From Caldivirga sp. (GTDB lineage Archaea; Thermoproteota; Thermoprotei; Thermoproteales; Thermocladiaceae): a DNA stretch of 6,529 nt. A program made the position numbers and the translations under genes. Position 1 is the stretch's first letter. Each line of letters begins with the position of its first letter. This document shows positions 1-4,259 of this stretch, one piece after another. The DNA is taken from the NCBI GenBank assembly GCA_028275645.1, contig JAPWUH010000067.1, positions 1 through 6,529 of the forward strand, in the 5' to 3' direction. The notes beneath the pieces are model-generated. The model was not told the DNA's origin. It worked only from the letters and a program-made list of their open reading frames with translations, and ran no database searches.

Positions 1-186
1 GGCCTTAAGCGCTATGTACCTAACATACCCCTCAAGCCCAGTCTTGGTGAAGGGGCCAATGTACCTTAACCTAAGCCTAACCGTATCACTGCCATTGTTG
101 CAAAGCCTAGCGGAATCACTGTACACCGCCCTCCCACCCACATCCTTAGTCACGTACACGAGGAACCTATGGAATACCTTAACCAT
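1..186 (-). CDS. N-terminal part of a LamG/concanavalin-like protein, cut by the window edge (possibly part of a decaying gene)
   Basis: An ATG at 186-184 opens a frame of 62 codons that stays open to the left edge. It begins MVKVFHRFLVYVTKDVGGRA and continues through a segment rich in alternating hydrophobic and charged residues (SDTVRLRLRYIG, GYVRYIALKA), as in beta-strands. A TTTTAA element lies about 30 bp before the ATG, so a near-leaderless transcript is possible; no Shine-Dalgarno is seen. The same reading frame, beyond an in-frame TAA at 219-217, continues upstream with GGVTVEAWLKFF, which resembles the strand motif 'xVTVEAWVK' of LamG-like lectin domains. I therefore suspect this ATG is internal to an older, longer gene, although a shortened product could still be made. 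The substrate is unknown and the LamG assignment is by motif memory only. Confidence 0.45.
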   Translation of the reverse strand, partial: MVKVFHRFLVYVTKDVGGRAVYSDSARLCNNGSDTVRLRLRYIGPFTKTGLEGYVRYIALKA

Positions 187-370
187 CACACACCAGTGCC
201 GGTTGGTTTCACAGGGTTAAAAGAACTTTAACCAAGCCTCGACAGTTACCCCACCTATTGCGGGGTTATTGACAGCCTCTGCAGAGCTGGGTCTTATGAA
301 CCCATCTCCGTGGGATCCTATGTAGTAGGCAACCCCACCCTAAAGGGTAAGACTTGCCGTTAAATATCAC
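187..370 (-). pseudogene. Upstream remnant of the LamG-like gene, with two stops and a frameshift
   Basis: Read on the minus strand, codons 339 down to 220 encode a peptide containing YYIGSHGDGFIRPSS and then NPAIGGVTVEAWLKFF. It is closed by TAA at 219-217 and preceded in the same frame by TAG at 342-340. The spacing of a 'GDGFI' block to a 'VTVEAW' block fits the start of a LamG/concanavalin-like jellyroll domain. In the neighbouring frame a GTG at 370-368 starts VIFNGKSYPLG, which resembles the 'FNGKSxYV' opening of such domains. A one-base shift near 340 would join the two. The picture is one gene broken by one frameshift and one nonsense codon relative to the open frame at 1-186. A compact structured RNA is possible, since short hairpins exist here, but the coding explanation fits better. 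Confidence 0.4.
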
Positions 371-375
371 CAGTG

Positions 376-401
376 TTCACTTAAAATGATAATTCAGTGA
401 A
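376..401 (+). promoter_or_regulatory. Promoter of the peroxiredoxin gene with flanking inverted repeat
   Basis: A TATA-like element TTAAAATG (381-388) lies about 26 bp before a predicted start near 410, leaving a short leader. A GAGGT Shine-Dalgarno at 417-421 is 6 nt from the ATG at 428. The TATA element is bracketed by TTCACT (376-381) and AGTGAA (396-401), a 6-bp inverted repeat with a 14-nt spacer. The promoter call is positional; an operator role is only a possibility, because a repeat this short is expected fairly often by chance. Confidence 0.4.
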
Positions 402-427
402 AGGGTAAAATAGGCAGAGGTATGAGC

Positions 428-886
428 ATGTTAATGGTAACTGAGGGTGAGTTGGCCCCTGACTTCGAGCTTGATGGGCATGATGGTGAAAGGGTTAGGT
501 TAAGTGGCTATAGGGGTAGGTGGGTTGTCATATACTTCTTCCCAAAGGCCTTCACACCTGGCTGCACCCTGGAGACCCAGGAATTCTCCAAGCTTTGGAA
601 TGAGTTCAGTAGATACGGCGTAATGGTCCTTGGGATAAGCACAGATAGTGTAGGCACCCAGAGGAGGTTCGCGGAGAGGCATAAGGTTGGGTTTAAACTA
701 CTCAGTGATAGTAAGGGTGAGGTTTCGAAGAAATACGGCGTGCTTAAGCCAACAGGGACTGCGGAGAGGGTAACATTCATCGCGGATCCGGATGGGAAGG
801 TGGTTAAGGTGATTAAGAACGTTAAGCCTGATGAACACCCAGCCAAGGCGTTGGAGTACATTAAGGAGGCACTGCAAGCCCATTGA
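428..886 (+). CDS. bcp: Thioredoxin-dependent peroxiredoxin, Bcp/PrxQ type
   Basis: The product should be a cytosolic peroxidase that reduces hydrogen peroxide and organic hydroperoxides with electrons from a thioredoxin-like donor. The 152-residue length is normal for the family. It shows the N-terminal APDFEL segment, a hydrophobic strand (WVVIYFFP), then the active site AFTPGCTLE with the peroxidatic cysteine, GISTDS in the next strand, LLSDSKGEVSKKYGV, and the conserved arginine in AERVTFIADPDG. The active-site cysteine is the only cysteine in the protein: the residue five positions later, where many PrxQ proteins carry the resolving cysteine, is Gln. It should therefore act as a 1-Cys enzyme. 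Three in-frame ATGs (422, 428, 434) are possible starts; 428 is chosen because GAGGT at 417-421 is 6 nt away, against 0 nt for 422. A weak 5-bp hairpin (927-942) follows the stop by about 40 nt. Confidence 0.93.
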   Translation: MLMVTEGELAPDFELDGHDGERVRLSGYRGRWVVIYFFPKAFTPGCTLETQEFSKLWNEFSRYGVMVLGISTDSVGTQRRFAERHKVGFKLLSDSKGEVSKKYGVLKPTGTAERVTFIADPDGKVVKVIKNVKPDEHPAKALEYIKEALQAH

Positions 887-970
887 AATGTGGATTTAGA
901 GCATCGCATGGTTAAACCCCATAATCAATCCTAACGCGGATTCACCAGAATCATATTTAACCAAGTTTGG

Positions 971-981
971 TAAAAATTTTA
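971..981 (+). promoter_or_regulatory. TATA box of tRNA-Arg
   Basis: The element TAAAAATTTTA is centred about 34 bp before the first tRNA base. That fits an archaeal TATA box with a 5' leader of roughly 8 nt, to be removed by RNase P. The rest of the 887-1009 gap holds nothing else I can support. Confidence 0.5.
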
Positions 982-1009
982 ATTCCACTATGTGGAGTCT
1001 GAAATGGGT

Positions 1010-1088
1010 GGGCCCGTAGCTCAGCCAGGTTTAGAGCGGCGGCCTTCGGAGCCGTAGGACCCGGGTTCAAATCCCGGCGGGCCCGCCA
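1010..1088 (+). tRNA. tRNA-Arg (anticodon TCG), CCA encoded
   Basis: A complete cloverleaf can be drawn. The acceptor stem GGGCCCG pairs with CGGGCCC (1078-1084). The linker TA and D-stem GCTC/GAGC enclose an 11-nt D-loop with GG. The anticodon stem GCGGC/GCCGT (one G-U pair) holds the loop CTTCGGA, so positions 34-36 read TCG and decode CGA as arginine. The T-stem CCGGG/CCCGG carries the loop TTCAAAT. The discriminator is G1085 and CCA at 1086-1088 is encoded. There is no intron and the gene is not split, which is worth noting because the Thermoproteales often have intron-bearing or fragmented tRNAs. The 3' side opens directly onto a region of gene remnants, a common arrangement where elements have integrated at a tRNA. 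Confidence 0.97.
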
Positions 1089-1337
1089 AGGAATGACCCT
1101 AACCCTCATCCCTACCGTTCTATTCTTACTAGCCTTATTATGATTTAATGTGTTTATCATTATAGGAGGCATAAATATTCATCTGCAGTATATGCTGCAT
1201 ATTGCCGATGATGAATTAATAAACATCATCATCTTTGCGACTTGGATAATTAGCCAGGGTGTGACTGAGTTCATAGTCAACACCCTGCAAGGCAGGGCTC
1301 CGCCTCAGAAGTTTAGGATTCTAATAGAGCACTACTG

Positions 1338-1363
1338 GGAGGATCTCAAAAGAGAATTGAAGG
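1338..1363 (+). repeat. 26-bp imperfect direct repeat, copy 1
   Basis: The copy begins GGAGGATCTC and ends AATTGAAGG; it encodes WEDLKRELK in the first frame of the remnant ORF. It differs from copy 2 at only two positions. Confidence 0.7.
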
Positions 1364-1402
1364 CTGTGCATCCAGGATGGCGTCCCTCGGTATTGTGTTG
1401 TT

Positions 1403-1428
1403 GGAGGATCTCAGAGGAGAATTGAAGG
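1403..1428 (+). repeat. 26-bp imperfect direct repeat, copy 2
   Basis: It begins 65 bp after copy 1, not a multiple of three, so the same peptide (EDLRGELK) is read in a different frame. It matches copy 1 at 24 of 26 positions. Confidence 0.7.
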
Positions 1429-1471
1429 AGCATTGGAGACAGGGGCTGAGGGATTGGAAGACGGGTTCCCG

Positions 1472-1497
1472 GGAGGATCTTAAAGGTGAGTTGGGGT
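1472..1497 (+). repeat. 26-bp imperfect direct repeat, copy 3 (diverged)
   Basis: It begins 69 bp after copy 2, in the same frame, and encodes EDLKGELG. The first nine bases (GGAGGATCT) are identical to the other copies; the second half has drifted towards G and T. Confidence 0.55.
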
Positions 1498-1623
1498 GGT
1501 TTTCTTGGGTTGGGGTGGTGTGCTTAGGCTGGGTGTGTGAGGATTTTGTTGTGGTAAGGGGTTTTGGTGTGTTGTTTGGGTGGGTGTTGAAGGTGGGTTG
1601 GGGGTTGTGTTGTGGTATTGTTG
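1490..1623 (+). other. Strongly G+T-rich (C- and A-poor) tract with G-quadruplex-like cluster
   Basis: For about 130 bp the plus strand consists almost only of G and T, with very few C or A. Within it, GGG at 1578-1580, 1582-1584 and 1595-1597 and GGGGG at 1600-1604 form a cluster of four G-runs with loops of 1, 10 and 2 nt, which could fold as a G-quadruplex. Long open frames on both strands here are a by-product of the skew, because stop codons need A on one strand and T on the other. It lies between the ends of two converging remnants. Confidence 0.6.
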
Positions 1624-1624
1624 C

Positions 1625-1873
1625 CTAGAGTCCTAGTGTTTTTAGTCTTTGTAGGAATTGGTTGTAGCTCAGCACCTTAACCACTCCCTTTTCCTGGTAC
1701 CTGAGTAGTCCTTGTTTAACAAGCATCCTGTAAACAGCCTTCTTGGTTAAGCCGAGTTGCAAATACTCCCTAACCACATCCACCGGTATCTGCGTAGGCC
1801 TCCTACCAAGCCTCCTGCCACTCAGCCTAGCCCTAGCCAAACCAGCCTTAGTGCGTTCACTAGTTAAGGACAT
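1625..1873 (-). CDS. C-terminal (helix E plus DNA-binding) fragment of a serine recombinase/resolvase
   Basis: The 82-residue product begins MSLTSERTKAGLARARLSG, matching the start of the long helix E and arm of small serine recombinases (typical form 'xSERTKAGLxRARxxGRRxGRP'). It continues with a helix-turn-helix-like segment (VDVVREYLQLGLTKKAVYRM) and a short tail. The whole catalytic domain, including the active-site serine and arginines, is absent, so it cannot recombine DNA alone; it could bind a site. In frame upstream of the ATG, up to a TGA at 1912-1910, the codons read IKIYVIFIIFGLM, like the strand that precedes helix E. This suggests a truncated gene rather than a designed small protein. 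However, a TATA-like ATTAAAATTT sits about 30 bp before the ATG, so the fragment may still be transcribed. It lies 106 bp downstream of the permease, same strand. Confidence 0.6.
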   Translation of the reverse strand: MSLTSERTKAGLARARLSGRRLGRRPTQIPVDVVREYLQLGLTKKAVYRMLVKQGLLRYQEKGVVKVLSYNQFLQRLKTLGL

Positions 1874-1899
1874 TAAGCCGAAGATGATGAAGATAACGT

Positions 1900-1910
1900 A
1901 AATTTTAATT
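1900..1910 (-). promoter_or_regulatory. Possible TATA box for the recombinase fragment
   Basis: On the minus strand this reads AATTAAAATTT, centred about 32 bp before the ATG at 1873, which gives a 5' leader of about 6 nt. It overlaps what may be the decayed upstream coding sequence, so it could be fortuitous. Confidence 0.3.
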
Positions 1911-1979
1911 CAAATACACCTAACATTAGTTACGGTAGAAATTACTGATATTTATATACGTTCGTTAACATTAAGGATT

Positions 1980-3419
1980 TTACAGTGATGGTGCCATGGC
2001 TACGAAGTAGATGATGAATATGAGCGTTATTACTACTGTTGCCACCGAGAGGTCACGGTATCTACCACTGATCAACTTTACGAAGGTGTACGTTATGAAT
2101 GCGAGACCTATTCCAGTTGCTATACTGTACGTTAACGGTATACCAACTATCGCTATGAACGCCGGTATGGCCTCCGTTAAATCACTAAAGTTTAGCTTGG
2201 GGATTAGGGATATGAAGAGTAACCCCACGAGTATTAGGACTGGTGCAGTGGCGAAGTCAGGTATCATGACTACTATTGGTCCTAACGGTAGGAATGCCAG
2301 AAATAGTAACCCAGTCACCAGTGAGGTTAACCCAGTTCTACCTCCACTTTCTATCCCAGCCGCGGACTCGACATAAATGACCGTTGTGGTTGTGCCTGCA
2401 AGCCCACCCACTATTGTGCCTATTGCATCAGTGTAGAGGGCCCTATCAATGTTAATGGGTCTCCCCCTCTCATCAACAAGCCCTGCCCTATTTGATAAGC
2501 CAACTATGGTGCCTATGCCATCGAAGAACTCTATTATCCAAAGGGAGAAGGCAACCGGGAAGGCTAGGCTGATTAACTCCACCCACCACCTGATGTTCTG
2601 GGGGAAGTTTGGTATTATTGAAGTTGAGAATAACGGCGGCTGAAACACACTCGAGGGTGGCTTAACGAGGCCGAGCGCAATGCCCACTATGGTTAGGGTT
2701 ACAATAGTTATCAGGAAGGCGCCTGGTACATTGCGTATGTAAAGCGTTATAGCAATCATCAGGCCAGCGAAGGCTAGTATTGCTGTTGGCGTTACAAATG
2801 CCTTAACATTAAATGCAATTGGGGTTCCAGTTCCAGGTTCGACAAAGCCGCTTAGGTAAAGCCCTACTAGGGTTATGAAAAGGCCAATACCCACGCTAAT
2901 GCCTATGGCTAAGTTTGGTGATATGGACCTCACTATCCTTTCCCTAATCCCAGACCAAGTGGTGAATAGGAATATGAGGCCATCGATGAAGACTGACGTC
3001 AACGCAACCATTAACGCTATCTCCGCCGCCCTAGGCCCAGTAATTCCAGTGTTGAGTAGGGTGGTTGTGAAGGCTGGTATTACCGAGAAGGCTATGAACG
3101 AGTTCTCCCCCATGCCTGGCGCCATGGCGAAGGGTAGCCTTGCGAAGAATGCCATTAGTAATGTACCGAAGGCCGCGGCAATGGCTGTCCCTGCAGCTAC
3201 ACCAAGCTTAATGGTGTACACAAGTTCCTGGTATTGAGGGGTTAAGGTACTGGAGCCTATGGCGTGCATTAGGGCTAGTTCAAAACCGCTGCCAACTATG
3301 GTGGGGTTAACGAACAGTATATAGGCCATTGTAAGGAAAGTTGTTAATCCTGCAATAACCTCCCTCCTGGGGTTAAGTACAGCTACTGAGGGTGGTTTAA
3401 GTAAATCCAGTGGCGTCAC
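1980..3419 (-). CDS. AzgA-type purine/pyrimidine-related base permease (NCS2 superfamily)
   Basis: This is a 479-residue polytopic membrane protein of normal AzgA length, with about a dozen or more hydrophobic segments. Family marks appear in order: REVIAGLTTFLTMAYILFVNP (residues 19-39) at the first membrane segment, PGMGENSF (101-108), FFDGIGTIVGL (298-308), DAIGTIVGGLAGTTTT (331-346), YVESAAGIESGGRTGLTS (349-366), TAPVLILVG (391-399) and IPAFIAIVGIPLTYSIATG (418-436). Asn106, Asp300 and Glu351 match polar residues known to matter for base binding in characterised AzgA proteins. Relatives import adenine, guanine or hypoxanthine by proton symport; the substrate here is not proven. The start is GTG at 3419-3417: the nearby ATG at 3426 is out of frame and a TAA lies three codons upstream. 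No Shine-Dalgarno is seen and the TATA box is 26 bp away, so the mRNA is probably leaderless. Its divergent neighbour is tenA. Confidence 0.9.
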   Translation of the reverse strand: MTPLDLLKPPSVAVLNPRREVIAGLTTFLTMAYILFVNPTIVGSGFELALMHAIGSSTLTPQYQELVYTIKLGVAAGTAIAAAFGTLLMAFFARLPFAMAPGMGENSFIAFSVIPAFTTTLLNTGITGPRAAEIALMVALTSVFIDGLIFLFTTWSGIRERIVRSISPNLAIGISVGIGLFITLVGLYLSGFVEPGTGTPIAFNVKAFVTPTAILAFAGLMIAITLYIRNVPGAFLITIVTLTIVGIALGLVKPPSSVFQPPLFSTSIIPNFPQNIRWWVELISLAFPVAFSLWIIEFFDGIGTIVGLSNRAGLVDERGRPINIDRALYTDAIGTIVGGLAGTTTTVIYVESAAGIESGGRTGLTSLVTGLLFLAFLPLGPIVVMIPDFATAPVLILVGLLFISLIPKLNFSDLTEAIPAFIAIVGIPLTYSIATGIGLAFITYTFVKLISGRYRDLSVATVVITLIFIIYFVAMAPSL

Positions 3420-3436
3420 TGGGCATTAATTGCTGT

Positions 3437-3454
3437 GATTATTTAAATATTATC
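3437..3454 (-). promoter_or_regulatory. TATA box of the permease gene, within an imperfect GATTA dyad
   Basis: The TATA element ATATTTAAAT (3441-3450, minus strand) is centred 26 bp before the GTG start. It is enclosed by GATTAT and ATTATC, a dyad with one mismatch per arm. The segment resembles a second one at 3467-3484, 30 bp away, with 13 of 18 positions shared. Given the AT-richness, a regulatory role is only suggested. Confidence 0.4.
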
Positions 3455-3536
3455 CTTAGTGGTTCGGATTATTTTTCAAATATCTTTTAATTATTTAAAT
3501 CAATTAAATGGGCGATCACCAGGGCTTTAACATTTG

Positions 3537-3555
3537 AAGATTACCCAGTAATCTT
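3537..3555. promoter_or_regulatory. Perfect 8-bp inverted repeat at the tenA promoter: candidate operator
   Basis: The sequence is AAGATTAC, spacer CCA, GTAATCTT. It lies directly upstream of, and touches, the tenA TATA box, covering the position of the transcription factor B recognition element. A protein bound here would block assembly of the tenA initiation complex. No known regulator is assigned. Confidence 0.5.
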
Positions 3556-3564
3556 TATTAAATA
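3554..3564 (+). promoter_or_regulatory. TATA box of tenA
   Basis: TTTATTAAATA is centred about 25 bp before the ATG at 3584. There is no Shine-Dalgarno, only a run of T before the start, so the transcript is probably leaderless. Confidence 0.55.
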
Positions 3565-3583
3565 ACCCTGTTATTGGTTTTTT

Positions 3584-4243
3584 ATGGGAGTGTCCGAGGT
3601 CCTATGGTCATCGATTAAGGACATTTACGACGCAATACTTAGGCATCCATTCATAGTGGGTTTAGCCGACGGCAGCCTTGATGTCGAGAAGTTTAAGTTC
3701 TACATAGCCCAGGACCACATGTACCTGGATAGATACGTTAGGGCTCTAGCCGTCTTAGCGGCTAAGATGCCTAACATCAGCGAGCTTCAAATGTTTATTA
3801 GGCACATAATGAATGCCATAAATGTTGAGAGGGAGCTTCACAGTAAATTAACTAAACTCTTGAACATAGACATTAACAGGTACATCATGTCACCCACCAA
3901 CACCGCCTACACTAACTACCTTTTAGCGGAGGTCTATTCAAAGCCCTACTACGAGGCCATGGCCGCTATTTTACCATGCTACTGGATTTACGAGAGGGTT
4001 GGCAGACACCTAGCCGAAGTGGCCAGGGAGACTAGGGGGGAGTACAGGCTTTGGATAAGCGTGTATAGTAGCCCTGAATACGCTGAGTCGGTTAGGGAGG
4101 TTTTAAACGTCATTGACTCCCTGGAGTTGACCAGGGGACAGTTGGCGGATATGGTTAAGGCCTTTAGGTTAGCTGCAGTTTACGAGTACCTGTTTTGGGA
4201 TTCAGCGTATAGGCTTGAGCAGTGGCCGATTGCCCCAACTTAA
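3584..4243 (+). CDS. tenA: TenA/thiaminase II-type aminopyrimidine aminohydrolase
   Basis: TenA enzymes hydrolyse aminopyrimidine breakdown products of thiamin to HMP, returning it to thiamin synthesis, and can cleave thiamin itself; they are cytosolic. The 219-residue length is typical for a single-domain, all-helical TenA. Marks seen: HPFIVGLADGSLDVEKFKFY (21-40), then AQDHMYLDRY with Asp44, Tyr112 in TNYLLAEVYSK, AAILPCYWIYERVG (127-140) with the active-site cysteine at 132, WISVYSSPEY (157-166), and VYEYLFWDSAYRLEQWP (199-215) with the catalytic Glu at 201. All residues expected of the cysteine-containing TenA class are present, so it should be active. The ATG at 3584 is supported by a TATA box 25 bp upstream. 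It is divergent from the AzgA-type permease and its end is 16 bp from the converging hydrolase end. No thiamin riboswitch is apparent upstream. Confidence 0.92.
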   Translation: MGVSEVLWSSIKDIYDAILRHPFIVGLADGSLDVEKFKFYIAQDHMYLDRYVRALAVLAAKMPNISELQMFIRHIMNAINVERELHSKLTKLLNIDINRYIMSPTNTAYTNYLLAEVYSKPYYEAMAAILPCYWIYERVGRHLAEVARETRGEYRLWISVYSSPEYAESVREVLNVIDSLELTRGQLADMVKAFRLAAVYEYLFWDSAYRLEQWPIAPT

Positions 4244-4259
4244 CGGTTAACCCGCATGT

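Larger units (their letters stand above)
1150..1628 (+). pseudogene. Frameshifted remnant of an unrecognised gene with EDLK repeats
   Basis: I do not recognise this protein. Two plus-strand frames together look like one broken gene. The first (GTG 1150 to stop at 1425) contains DDELINIIIFATWIISQGVTE, then PPQKFRILIEHYWEDLKRELK. After a shift between about 1363 and 1403 the second frame (to 1628) carries LEDLRGELKEHW and REDLKGELGW, which echo the block in the first frame. The last 45 or so residues are a Gly/Val/Trp-rich run imposed by G+T-rich DNA and may not be real coding. A strong AGGAGG (1164-1169) lies 7 nt before an in-frame ATT (1177), which could be a lost start codon; the next in-frame ATG is 1192. 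The remnant ends tail-to-tail with the recombinase fragment, overlapping it by a few bases. It could alternatively be non-coding repeats only. Confidence 0.35.

Noticed and set aside
14..220. Plus-strand frame of 68 codons
   Set aside because: It is the opposite strand of the LamG-like minus-strand frame, which has more protein-like composition and a plausible promoter.
288..304. tRNA anticodon-arm look-alike: 5-bp stem TGGGT/ACCCA with 7-nt loop CTTATGA
   Set aside because: No acceptor, D or T arm can be drawn around it; it falls in the LamG-like remnant.
422..427. Two-codon longer start of the peroxiredoxin at ATG 422
   Set aside because: The GAGGT Shine-Dalgarno abuts this ATG with no spacing; ATG 428 has a normal 6-nt spacing.
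508..909. Long minus-strand frame over the peroxiredoxin
   Set aside because: Shadow of a gene whose plus-strand product has clear family motifs.
1096..1116. C-run cluster 3' of the tRNA, telomere-like CCCTAACCCT
   Set aside because: Only three full runs of three plus one of two; most likely part of the pyrimidine-rich tract that ends the tRNA transcript.
957..1172. Minus-strand frame across the tRNA
   Set aside because: Its RRDLNPGPTAPKAA segment is the well-known false translation of the tRNA complement; there is no independent coding evidence.
1207..1230. 7-bp hairpin GATGATG/CATCATC and a nearby CTGA, looking like a C/D box RNA
   Set aside because: The bases are simple Asp and Ile codon repeats in the orphan ORF, and no internal boxes are found.
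1010..1912. Duplicated tRNA 3' end as an attachment site
   Set aside because: I looked for a second TTCAAATCCCGG-type segment in the window and found none.
1884..1948. Possible C/D box sRNA: ATGATGA (1884-1890) and CTGA (1945-1948), 65 nt apart
   Set aside because: No internal D'/C' boxes, no terminal stem, and the box C sequence is the complement of the in-frame codons above the recombinase fragment.
2011..3237. Several plus-strand frames across the permease gene
   Set aside because: All are antisense shadows; the minus strand encodes an uninterrupted AzgA-family protein.
3420..3583. Thiamin pyrophosphate riboswitch before tenA or the permease
   Set aside because: No CTGAGA or equivalent conserved core is present, and both transcripts appear leaderless.
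4245..4252. GGTTAACC palindrome between the converging tenA and hydrolase ends
   Set aside because: Too short to be a convincing terminator, no T-run follows, and GGTTAA strings are frequent in this genome's coding sequence.
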